The notes beneath the pieces are model-generated. The model was not told the DNA's origin. It did not search any database and worked only from the letters and a program-made list of their open reading frames with translations. Below, one piece after another: positions 1-10,314 of a stretch of 64,000 nucleotides of DNA. Source of the stretch: Eucalyptus grandis. Its lineage: Eukaryota > Streptophyta > Magnoliopsida > Myrtales > Myrtaceae. The first letter of the stretch is position 1, and the number at the start of each line of letters is the position of its first letter. The translations under genes were made by a program, and so were the position numbers. Where the stretch lies: positions 72,001 through 136,000 of the forward strand of contig NC_052617.1 of NCBI RefSeq assembly GCF_016545825.1, in the 5' to 3' direction.

Positions 1-1703
1 AGAGGGCCGGCCGGGTACAGGCGGAGGGTCTCTTTGACTATGGCTTGGAGGTACACGAGCTTGCGCAGGTCTGACTCTTTGACCAGCCTGTCCCTTCCGA
101 CGTGGACGTCCAGCTCAGCTTGGGCTCTCTTGATGGCGAGCGGGTTGTTTAGGAGCAAGGCGAGGCCCCATATTAGGGTGACGGCGGTCGTGTCCGTGCC
201 TCCTGCGACCAAAGTCTGCAACAGTAACAATCAAATGTCGACACATCCCTATAAGTCATCTTTTGAAAAACTGACATCCATATAATCGGTACTAAAACCT
301 TCAAAAATAAAGTAAATCCAATCTGGCAGGAAAAGTTTGGACTAGGAAAAGAAAGTATAACGTAAGAAAAGCGTATCTAATACCATGGTTGTGGCTTTGT
401 TGATCGTATCAGCATCAACATCCTCTGCCTTAGATTCATCCAGGACAGAAAGCAGAACGTCCATGAAGTCCTGCTCGAAGTCGACATTAACACCACCCGG
501 TGAAGTCTCCTCCTCCTCCTCCTTCTTCTTCTTCTGGCGATGCTCCTCCAACCATTCCTGAAATATACTGTCCATCTCCTTCGCCGTCCTCGTCATGGCC
601 TTTTGATGTCCTCCCACGTCGAGCCACTCCATAAAAGGGACAGCATCCGCCATCACGAACAGCCCTGCCAGGCGGAACATCTCCCTCATCGCCTTCTGGC
701 ACCGCTGGGCCTTCCCCTCATCGCCCCCCACAGCACCACCGATGGAGTAGCGCTTCCCCGTGACCATTCGGAGGATCACGTTAAGCGTCAAGTTCCCAAA
801 CCACCGTTTCATCTCCACTGGGGCAAGGTCCGTGCCATCTTTCATCTCGATCCACCTCCTAATCAGGGAGTGACGGTTAATGTCATCAAAGGTATCTCTA
901 ATTTGCGCTCATACCTCGTGGATATCCGACCAAAAAAAAAAAATACCTCGTGGATAGGATCGATTAATGTTACTGGAAGAAATGCACCCTCGCATGATCT
1001 AGTGACCATGTACTGTGTCCTTAAACTCGATCTGTACTAATGTGCATCTCTTACTTTATTAGGACTTAACATATCTGTTAATCTATTCTTGTTTCTTCAT
1101 GCATAGGAAATCAGAATTAACCCCGATCAGTTCTCTCTTATTTGGAAACATTAGATGGTGTAACGTTATGGATTAATTCAAACTTGGTCAGGCCTACCTG
1201 TACATAGCTTTCATCCAAATCCCCATCTCTGACTCTCTGATATGACTCAGCAGCTCAAGGCGGCGATTGGAGAGCAGCTCCAAGGCGGTTACTTTCCTCA
1301 TCTCGCGCCAGAACGGCCCATACGGGGCGAACCCGAAGTTCGCATAGTTATATCCCAAGAGCTTCCCGCTAATGAGCTTGGGCCGCGAAGAGACCACAAC
1401 ATCGTGCACCGTGAAGCACTCCTTGGCTGCCTCCCAGCTGCAGACGACCAACGCCGGGTGCACCCCAACACGGATCCTGAAGATGGGCCCATATTTGTCA
1501 GCCAAATCGCCCAAGGCCTCATGTGGAAGCCTGGGTCCTGCTAGCAGGTGGAGATGGCCGAAAAGGGGCCACTTTCCAGCGGCTTCCGGCGCTAGTTTGG
1601 CTTCCTCGGCTTTAGATGACCTCCGGAGCAAACAAATCGTCAAGAGCAATGCTGTTAGGATTCCAATAGTACCGGCGTTAAGGTACGAGAAGAGGAGATT
1701 CAT
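1..1703 (-). CDS. CYP82-family cytochrome P450, 3' end beyond the window
   Basis: Membrane-anchored haem monooxygenase of the plant CYP82 type; substrate unknown. Model: exon 1 1703-1198, exon 2 858-384, exon 3 from 215 to the window edge. Junctions read CAG/GTAGGC to TTAG/GAGG (phase 2) and ATG/GTATTA to TTGCAG/ACTTTG (phase 0), and the frame stays open through all three exons, about 399 residues. Visible marks: N-terminal hydrophobic anchor (about residues 8-27), the proline hinge with KWPLFGH, an acidic low-complexity stretch in exon 2, the I-helix AGGTDTT (about 331-337) and the K-helix ExxR as KETLR (E389, R392). The haem-binding cysteine loop lies outside the window. Start chosen at the ATG before the anchor, as in the two relatives at 50028 and 50780. 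Exon 1 has exactly the same length (506 nt) as that of the copy at 49523-50028. No lesion is visible, so this may be the functional member of the array. Family assignment is from recognition and no search was run. Confidence 0.85.
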
Positions 1704-2911
1704 GGTGGCTCTAAAGAAATGGGTTGAAAGAGCGAAGTCCTTTGTTCTGTTATATTCGGTTTTAGCAGTCTATGAATAGTCCTCTCATTTACATTGGTAT
1801 GTCCTTGTCAAATCACCTTAAAATCTAAGAAGAAAACATAACGTAGATCTTGTCTTGTCTGATTGTAGGACATGTCGCCGCCATCGGCTTGAGTGGCTCC
1901 TACTCAAGGTTATTGCATTTGATGAAAAGGAAGGTTATCACGTTCAAATTCAATGTGTACTTGAAAAGTCTCATGACGGGACAAATTCAGCTACTGCTGT
2001 TAGTCAATTTTGGTTTATTAGGAGATTGTTACGTGAACTGGTATCCTATCCTTCAGGATGATTACCTTTATCTAATCAATAGGTAATCAACCTTTTAAGT
2101 TATTTAACTTGAAAGTAGCTGAAAGAATGAAGAATTTAGCTTTTTGTCGGGGCTACACGAGATGGAAATTCTCGTAGAAGAATTTACCCGCGAATCCCCG
2201 TTCTCCAAATGCATGCTAAAGGGGCTTTTTACCTTAGAATTTGCTTACTACAAAAAAGGAACTCTAGAAGGTACACATAGTGCCTTCACAGATTTGACGA
2301 AATTCACAACCGAAATCGAGGCGGTCAAAAATAAAAACGGGCGGCTGCAATGCTTGGCTGCGGGCTGTGGAGGAAGTGGAGGAAGCGAAGATAGAGAGAC
2401 AGAGATGAAGGAAGGTCTTCTTTTCGAGTTGTGTTTTTTGGACGCGGAGCGCAAATAAAATGGCCGAATAAATGAGAGCAGTAGATAGTTACAGAAACAA
2501 TTACCCTGATTTAAAGATAATTTTTTCTTTTCATATATATATGATGTACGTATTTAAAGAGAGAGTCACGATCGGTAGAATTGAGAAGGGAGAGACAGAA
2601 GAGAGGAGCCAAGATCAGAGAAGCTCCGAAGACATCTTTTCTTTCCGAGTTAAAAGCGAGTTCATAACAAACCCGTTAAAACCTTTATTTTCGACTTTTC
2701 CTTTGAAACCCGTTATGACCTGTACTTTAAATCGAGGTGGCTGTCTATAACTCACTTTAATAAATTTGGGTGAATATGTGGATTTGTGACCCATTTCGGC
2801 CCCATTTGATTCAACATTTCTAAGGAGCTTTCAATCTCGAAAGCCCATTGAGAAAAAATTTATGTGTTTAGTTTAGCATTTGGAGATATCCTTAGCTAAA
2901 TACTAGTCTTT
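1704..2911. other. Intergenic, upstream of the CYP82 gene
   Basis: This holds the 5' flank and presumed promoter of the P450 gene starting at 1703. An open frame at 2144-2458 (plus) resembles nothing I recognise and is probably chance. No RNA gene or convincing regulatory site is seen. From about 2797 the sequence resembles the edge of a DNA transposon (see the findings). Confidence 0.5.
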
Positions 2912-2965
2912 GAAATGCTGAAAACCCAAAGCAGGTGGAGACCTGCTCTGGGCTTTCAGCATTTC
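2912..2965. repeat. Near-perfect inverted repeat (hairpin)
   Basis: Two 25-nt arms (2912-2936 and 2941-2965) pair around a GGAG loop with only two mismatches. The outer arm begins GAAATGCTGAAA and the inner end is GCAGGT. It lies just outside Gypsy-1, in a stretch that may be the remains of a MITE-like element. It could be a foldback element core or a small-RNA precursor; the sequence alone does not decide. Confidence 0.75.
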
Positions 2966-3238
2966 GGAAATGCAAGTCCACCTCTACTATTCATCCGTTA
3001 ACTTCTTCTTCTTTTTTTTAAACCGATTATCTTCCTCACACCCCAACCGCCATTGATCGGCGATGGAATTTCATCGATTTTTATTTTTATTTTTAAAAAA
3101 TAATAAAAACCCTTTGCAAATGTTAGGTTCACCTTCTTTCTTTTTTTTTGTCATTTTTATCTTTTGACAATTAATAGCCTAATTTTTTATCAATACACTA
3201 GAATGATCATTAATTAACGAAGATGATTAATACTACAA

Positions 3239-5388
3239 TGTCGCGACCTCTTTTTTTCTGGCGCCCGCAATCGGGTACGAGCGCCTAAGGAGGCTAATGG
3301 CTCGGCTGAAATTAATTATGCCCGGACTCTCCCAAGTCCACCAATTCACGACCTTAATAATCTAAATTTTTAACCTATAAATTAATTTTAAAACGGAGTC
3401 GCCACTAATCGATTTGGGGTGGGTTGATTAGAAACCCAAGTGAAGTACCGGGAGAAATACTCACCCCTGCGTAACCAGAGAAATTAGGATCGGGGACTTG
3501 ATTACACTAGTTAATCACTAATGCCCTTTCGGTACCTAATCTTGTTTAAACCCTGAGGTTTTTGGATGTTTGAGGGATTTTCCATGCATTTTGGGAGGGA
3601 AAACATTTTCTAGGTATTTTTCTCATTTTTGGACATAAAAGGGATTTTTTGGTATTTTTGGTATTTTTTTTGAAAAATACAAGTCTTTTTGGCTTTTTCT
3701 GAATTTTTGGCTTTTTCATGAAATTTTGGATTTTTTTGGATTTTGGCATTTTTTGGAAAATATGGAATATTTTTGATTTTTTTTTCGGAAAATAAAATAT
3801 TTTTTAATATTTTTCAAAACATTTTTGGAAAATAAATTATTTTTTGATTTTTCTCGATTTTTTAGAAAATAAAACATTTTTCGACATTTTTAAATATTTT
3901 TCGATTTTTGGAAATTAACACATTTTTTTTAATTTTTATTTATTAAAATATTATTTTTATATTAAAATAACAAAATAAAACCGACCCGGCCGGATCCGCG
4001 GGTTAGGTCCGACTGGGCCAGCGACCCAAACGCGGGCCCGACTCGGATTTTTCATCTCTTTTTATTTATTATTTTTTTTACTTACTAAAACGACGCCGTG
4101 GCGGGCGTTTGGGGACGCCCGGCCCGGCCCGACGACCGGGTCCACGACCCGCTCCGCGACCCGGCTCCCCTGCGAACCCTACCCGGATCCGACCCGACCG
4201 CGACCCGGTCTTCCGCCGCGCCCGCAATTTGCGGAATCCCTACCCGGTTCCCGACCGGGTCCGACCCGTCAACCCGGGTCGCGACCGGAAAATCGGGAAC
4301 CCTAGGGTTCCCGAATCGCGGCACCGAGGCACAACAGCGGGGGCGACAGCGACGGCGACGGCGGCAACAACGACGGCGACGGCAGCGCGGCGGTAGCGGC
4401 GAGGTTGGACTTCGGAGGGGGAAACTATGGCGACGACAACGGCGGCGGTGGCGGTAACACTACTGTTCGTGGCGATGGCGTCCGGATGGTGGTGGCTGGG
4501 CAACTCGGTTTCCCGATCTGGCGCGGCGTCGGTGAACCAATCACGGCAACGGCTTAGCAGGTGGGGCACGGCAACAAGCTGTCGAAGCAACGGCGTCGGG
4601 AGGCGAGGCGAACGGCATGCGGCACGGCGTCGGCGGTAACAACAGCAGCAAAAAACCAGATCTACTCGGCCGGACCCTCCTCAGCCTTGATTCCTCCTCA
4701 CTCAGGCCAGATCCAAGCCTCCACCGGCCGGATCTGACCTTCTCGAAGTCACTCGCCGCCGGCCTTCCTCGAAGTCTCTCGGTGGAAGGTGGGCTGAGCT
4801 CGCGACTCGAGCTCTCTCCTGCGCTCGCCCTTCAACCCTTCCCGATGTCTCTCAGTGAAGGATCTCCGAGCTCGCCACGCCCTCCGACGATGCTTGAGGC
4901 CACCTATTTATAGGCGAAGGAACTCCGGTCGACGGAGGGGCTCGGTCGCCGGCCTCCGGCTTGCCCACCGATTCCGCTCGGCTGAACCGGTGTCCCATCG
5001 AGCTTTCAAATGGCTCACTCAGCATTAATGGCGCCCGCGATCTTATCCCCTCCGGCCGACGTCGCCCTACACTCCTCGGTCGTAGGCCGTCCTTCGCGCG
5101 CGTCGCCGGCCACCGCGCGTGGGATGCAAGCGACTGAGGAAGAAGAAGATAGGAGGAAGAAGAAGAGAGAAAGGGGGCCGGGCCAAGGTTGAAGGAAAAT
5201 GGGCCATATGGGCCACGCGGAGGGAGAAGAAAAGGAGAGAAAAAAGATGGGCTGGGCTTTTGCTTTTTTTTTTTTTTTGTGTTTTTATTTGGTTTTTGTT
5301 GCTGTTTTGTCTTTTTATTATCTATTTATTCGAAAAGACAAAATTAAAAACTTAATTAATAAAACTAATTAAAATTGAGGTGTCAAAC
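3239..5388 (-). repeat. Gypsy-1 3' LTR (left copy)
   Basis: About 2.15 kb, nearly identical to 19861-21989. On the plus strand it has a start block, a T-rich low-complexity tract (about 3540-3960), a CpG-rich block (about 3980-5170) with CGG/CGA-type triplets at 4320-4410, and an AT-rich end. Small ORFs predicted inside the CpG block are arginine/glycine/alanine-rich by-products of composition. The last two bases differ from the right copy, AC instead of CA. Confidence 0.93.
4903..4912 (-). promoter_or_regulatory. TATA box of Gypsy-1, left LTR
   Basis: Minus-strand TATAAATAGG at the edge of the CpG-rich block, at the same place in both LTRs (compare 21508-21517). Position and consensus fit the LTR promoter; the transcription start is not known. 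Confidence 0.6.
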
Positions 5389-5402
5389 CCCCCTCTTTGA
5401 AG
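5387..5402 (-). other. Polypurine tract of Gypsy-1
   Basis: Read on the minus strand, AAAGAGGGGGG abuts the start of the 3' LTR, where plus-strand DNA synthesis would be primed. Gypsy-2 has the matching tract AAAGAGGGGCAGC at the same place. Confidence 0.7.
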
Positions 5403-5640
5403 GTGAGCTCGCAGAGGTTGCATTCAAAGACAGATGATGCCTCAATTTTATCCATACATGCGTAGCGATTATATTTTACTTGGGATCTATTATTCTATGT
5501 AGGAAAAGAGCAATATAACTTTACATATACTAAGACGAGATAAGAAGATACCCGTAGTTACTTACCGGGAGTGAGTGAGATAGGGTGTGAACCCCGAGTT
5601 TTGGCAAGTATCAAGGCGTCATCTTACCGGGTGATATGAG

Positions 5641-5936
5641 GAGGTTGCTTTTCCGGGCTCGAACCATTCTTCGGTCACCTGTTAAAACAATCAATGATTT
5701 GTCTAGGATCCGAACCTTTCTTCGGTCGCCTTAACGGGAGACTGCTCTTCCAGGACCCGAACCATTCTTCGGTCGCCTGTTGGAGTAATCAGTGGTTTGT
5801 CTCGGACCCGAACCATTCTTCGGTCGCCGTGACGGGAGACTGCTCTTCCAGGACCCGAACCATTCTTCGGTCGCCTATTAAAACAATCCATGATTTGTCT
5901 AGGACCCGAACCTTTCTTCGGTCGCCTTAACGGGAG
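5641..5936. repeat. Gypsy-1 hairpin array A, about 50-bp units
   Basis: Six units centred on a 26-nt core that on the plus strand reads AGGACCCGAA, CCATTC, TTCGGTCGCC. Spacers alternate between about 24 and 20 nt, giving a roughly 98-bp dimer (compare 5701 with 5901). The core is an imperfect palindrome: GACC(C)GAA pairs with TTCGGTC around the loop CCATTC or CCTTTC. Gypsy-2 has the same array at 39291-39770 with A/T pairs swapped in both arms. It lies between integrase and the 3' LTR. Confidence 0.9.
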
Positions 5937-6440
5937 ATGCACCGACCTTTCTCAGGGTATCTCATTTATGGGTGCCTGATTTGTATCGAAGACACCAGTT
6001 GGTACCCGACCTTTCTCGGGAGATGCGCCGACCTTTCTTAGAGCATCTGTTTTGTTGGGGTGTCTGACTTCTGTCAAAGACACTGGTTGGAACCCGACCT
6101 TTCTCGGGAGGATGCACTAACCTTTCTCAGGGCATCGATTTGTGGGGCGTCTGACTTCTGTCGAAGACACCAGTTGGAACCCGACCTTTCTCGGGAGGAT
6201 GCGCCGACCTTTCTCAGGGCATCGATTTGTGGGGTGTCGACTTCGTCGAAGACACCGGTTGGAACCCGACCTTTCTCGGGGCATCGATTTGTGGGGTGTC
6301 CGACTTCGTCGAAGACACCCGCTTGGAACCCGACCTTTCTCAGGGCATCGATTTGTGGGGTGTCTGACTTCTGTCGAAGACACCAGTTGGAACCCGACCT
6401 TTCTCGGGAGATGCGTCGACCTTTCTCAGAGCATCTATTT
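5937..6440. repeat. Gypsy-1 hairpin array B
   Basis: Tandem units of roughly 75-120 bp. Each contains a GGTGTC...GAAGACACC inverted pair, then CCCGA CCTTTC TCGGG (5-bp stem, loop CCTTTC), then usually a GATGC...GCATC-type pair around a second CCTTTC loop, and the spacer ATTTGTGGGG. The loop is shared with array A. Some units lack the middle hairpin (about 6270-6340), so copy structure is irregular. Confidence 0.85.
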
Positions 6441-6449
6441 GGAAGATAC

Positions 6450-7344
6450 CTGGACGATCACAAGCATCGGAGGGGTACCTGGACAATCACAGGTACAAAC
6501 TCTTGGTGTATGGAATATCGAGGACGTACTTGAGATATTCGTGTGGAAATATCGAGGATGGGTCTTGCATATATGTGAAGGTCTCTCACCTGCTGGTATT
6601 TGGGAATATCGAGGATGTACCTTGGATATTCATGAAAGTCTCTCACCTCCTGGTAAATGGGAATATCGAGGGCGTGCCCCGAATATTCGTGAAGGTCTCT
6701 CACCTCCCGGTAAAGGGGAATGAATGTAGCACGAGGCTTGGACACACGGATAGCCACGTGTACAAAGTATTGGGATACTTGGATGAACACAAGTACTTAA
6801 TGATACAACACAGGACCACTCAGTTGGTCCAAGGGTAAGAAAGCATACTTGGGTAGGCGCAAGCACACAAAGCAATGGAATGCTTGAATAGCTGCTAATT
6901 ATTTGGGGACAACTCGGGCAAGCTGAGTGTCATGAAAAGGAAGTACCTAGACAAGGGTGGGTACTTGATGATATGGGGATACCTAGACAGCAGTAGGTAT
7001 TCCAAGAGATACTTGGTCAGTCACAAGTATCAATACTCTGGGGACAACTCGAACAGGTCGAGTGTCAAGAAAAGGGAGTATCCGAACGGTGACCGATACT
7101 CAAAGACAATAGGGATACCTAGACAGCAGTAGGTATTCAACGATAAATGGATACTTGGTCAGTCACAAGTATCAATACTCTTTGGACAACTCGAATAGGT
7201 CGAGTGTCAGGAAAAGGGAGTATCCGGACGGTGGCCGGTACTCAAAGACAATGGGATGCTAAGACAGCAGTAAGCATCAAAACTCAAGGGACAACTTGAA
7301 TAGGTTGAGTGTCAAGAAGAGAGTACCTAGACAGTGGTAGGTAC
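6450..7344. repeat. Gypsy-1 hairpin array C, stems vary and loops are constant
   Basis: A succession of short inverted repeats. Clear ones: 6475-6496 (GTACCTG/CAGGTAC), 6513-6540 and 6604-6631 (GAATATC/GATATTC), 6979-7000 and 7115-7136 (ATACCTA/TAGGTAT, loop GACAGCAG), 7008-7031 and 7150-7173 (GATACTTG/CAAGTATC, loop GTCAGTCA), 7043-7066 (ACTCGA/TCGAGT), 7076-7101 and 7218-7243, 7255-7278 (GATGCTAA/TAAGCATC, same loop GACAGCAG) and 7323-7344 (GTACCTA/TAGGTAC). From about 6979 the set recurs with a period near 136-140 bp. Confidence 0.88.
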
Positions 7345-10314
7345 CTTAAGACAAATAGAGATATGCTTACCTGGCAATATCTCTGATCTCTATGAGTATG
7401 TCTACTATTTGCATAGTATGCACACATGATTGTATATGCTGTAAATTCATGAGTTCAAATGAGATTCATGCATGATAATTTTGTCGATTCGCATCTTTTG
7501 ATTTCCACTAGGGAAGATTTTGAAAGACAACCTTCATTTAGAATGTAGATGTCTTGAGCATGCCGGATGAGGGACTTTCGATCCAAAGGACTTTCCGCTC
7601 ACTTTCATGGAAAAGGCTATCCCGACCATTGATGCGGGATTTATAAGGACCACACTTTGTCTCACTTTGTCATCATGTCGGCGGGGTCCGAGTATTCTCG
7701 CAAAACAGTACAACTTTACCAATGTGAGAGGTCTTTGTTGAAAATGTGATGAAGTCTTGGTCAGTAGTTCATCAAATGGGACCATCAAGGTTGAAGCTGA
7801 TGGACGAAAATGTTGCACGATCATCTCCGGGTTTGCAAGTCAAGAGTCCTGCGAAAAGAGATAGAATAGTCTTGCTCGTACTTCTTCGAGCGATGCTTAT
7901 AAACATATGAAATCCCACGTTAATTGAAGTGCCCCTAGTCTGAAGAGACTTTTACAATGGGAATGTGATGTAGACTTGGCTCACATGTAAGAGGGTGAGA
8001 GTTGGTGACTTTGTCTCGGCATTTGTCGCTAGTCTTTCTTGTCATATGGAGGTTCTGTGGACCACAACAACTTTTTCTTGGCTATATTTTTTTTACTAGA
8101 GGGCATTGGCCTTGCTTTTACCAGGCACACTACTTTTTTATGCCCTTATTTTTTATTCCAGTTCTTCAAATATGGGCATTGACCTTGCTTTTACCAGGTA
8201 CACTGCTTTTTTATGCCCATGTTTTTTCATTCTTGTTGCTTGAGAGCTGATCTTGACAAGTTCAAGCAAACGCCTTTGTTAGACTATTGAGTCTTCATCT
8301 TTTGTTGGCGCTTTTGATTATGCTGCTCAAACGGCAGTAGCTTCTGCTTTGCCTCCATGTGAGGATGAATTTACAGACTCAATTGGGTTGCACAATGAAT
8401 ACAAGTGCGTAAAGAAAGAATTGCTCTTCATGACTCTAGGGCACTTAAATTAATGTGAGTGTTCATATGCAATAAAGACACCCAAAGATTGATGCAAGTG
8501 CGAGCAAGAAAATTTCTATCTCTCTTCTCACCTTGTGATGCTACTTTGCTTCTAATCTGCCCCAGTGTAGGGGTTGATCTTGACAGGGGTATGAGAGAAG
8601 CTTCATCAATGTATGGGGCTCAATGGGGTGAGCAATGGAATGCCTCTCACTATTTTGGTTATCGTACCATTCGCGAGAGAACTCTTTACCCTGCAGCCAT
8701 GGAATCTTCTGCACTCATCTCACAAGTGTATAGATGTGGGACTGTGTGTAGGATATGGCTTGCCTGTCATCATTCTGACACACCTCATCCAGCATGCTCA
8801 ATTAATCTTGTATTCTTCACTTAGCTGTCTATTCTGATAATCCTCAGTGGAATCAGTGACTTAGACAGACGAAATCATCATGTATAATTCATCTGAAATG
8901 ACATGCAACATTTTGAATATGATGGAGTTTGAACAAGTGAATGGTTTTGACTCGCAAAAGACCCTATTGACCACTTTAGGGGCTAACATAATGGTGTTTC
9001 CAAATATGTTAGATTTTGAACATCAAAAGGGTTATTCGCAAATGGACGTCGATGGTTGTCCCTATTGATTAGGAATATGACACATAAATGATCGGTCGGG
9101 GTTGGGAATCGATCGGGCATCTCGCTTTTGCCCCGCGAAGAGAAGATGTACAAGTAGATCAATTAGTTTGGCCAAAATTAAATGTGAGTTGAGGCCTGAA
9201 GGTTTTCTGTCATTTGCTTTGGCAATACTTGAGATGCCATTTTGCTTGGGAGAGTTTGTCATGCCTCTCATTGATTTGTTATCTTTGTTTTTGACAGTCG
9301 GGTGATCCTGCAACAAACAAGAGGGAATGTGTTAGTCATGAACTCTTTCAAGAGTCAAATAACTGGAATCGATACAACTTTACCCTTCACTAGTGTGTAG
9401 ATGATTGGGTGAACCTGAAGTGAGAGGGGGACATGAAGTCCTATGTCCCTTGCTTCATTAGGTCAATTATTCTCTGAATTAGCTCCTGGATGACATGTCT
9501 TTTTACACGAAGCCAGGTGAATTTAATGTGGGTTATTTCCACGTACTAGCTTGGCCAATATTGATTTGCCTAACCATTGAGTTTGGTTCTTGAGTTGTGA
9601 TGCTCCCCTGTCAATAGGGGGAATATGTCAAAAGTGAATTCAAAGAAGGGGGAGTATTGGAAACGATACCAAATTACTCTTCTCCAAAGTTTGTATTTGC
9701 TGACTCCTGATGATGTTTGAATGTTGATGACAACCTTTTCGTCTTAGCATAGTTTGACATTTCTTTCGATTGGCCTTCCTCACTTGTGACCATGTATGCA
9801 TGATTGCTGGTTGTTGATTCATCTTCAACGCATTCTTTCTGTGGAATTTTTCCTTCTGCCTTTGATCAGGCAAAGTCATGTACCTCAAGCTTCTATGGAA
9901 TCTGAGATGGACAATCAAAACCTCCAATTCTCTAATGGCAATTACTTCTTGCAAGAGCATGTGTTTGGAACAAGAAGTGAGGCTTCCAGATTCTAAGATT
10001 GTTGACTGGGACAGAAGGTTTCTTTTAACCAGATCGGTTCTGAATGACGCATCCTTTACACCGAGTGGGCAAAATTGACAGGGATTACTCTTATGCGTTT
10101 GCACAGGTAATGTTGATTTGTTCAAGTTATGCCATCGAGTTTGCTTCTTGATTTATGACACTTCCTTAAAGACTGGTCATCACCATTCATTTTTCTCCAT
10201 TGAGTCAAACACACATTTTCATGATGGTGTAAATACATCACTCATATATAAAGGTGCATAAGCATTTTCATTCTGATAGAGAGGTGCTTGGCAATGCCAG
10301 ACAATAAACATCTT
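7345..10314 (-). other. Gypsy-1 non-coding 3' region
   Basis: About 3 kb between the hairpin arrays and integrase with no plausible coding frame. Several blocks match Gypsy-2: around 7890-7960 (compare 40570-40650), GGGCATTGGCC...ACCAGGCACACT at 8101-8150 and 8170-8215 (compare 40970-41010), and the GCCCCAGTGTAGGGG segment followed by TTGACAGGGGT near 8560-8590 (compare 41103-41120 and 41342-41370). Conservation without coding capacity suggests a functional or structural RNA region, or simply common descent. Confidence 0.6.

Noticed and set aside
2144..2458. 104-codon plus-strand frame upstream of the CYP82 gene
   Set aside because: No recognisable domain, no relative in the window, compositionally ordinary; chance frame most likely.
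3540..3960. T-rich tract as a matrix-attachment or satellite region (also 20160-20580)
   Set aside because: It is a low-complexity part of the LTR shared by both copies; no evidence for an independent role.
4098..4639. Arg/Gly/Ala-rich open frames in the CpG block of the Gypsy-1 LTR (also 20717-21142, 37466-38263, 47644-48306)
   Set aside because: Overlapping frames on both strands, not conserved between the two LTRs because of indels, explained by GC-rich composition.
5641..5936. CRISPR-like pattern (26-nt repeat, 20-25-nt spacer), also at 39285-39780
   Set aside because: Plant nuclear retrotransposon context, spacers related to each other, repeats imperfect, no cas genes. It is a tandem array of a 48-50-bp unit.
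8002..9316. Several 60-120-codon frames in the Gypsy-1 3' region
   Set aside because: No similarity between the frames and the matching Gypsy-2 segments at protein level; DNA-level conservation is non-coding.
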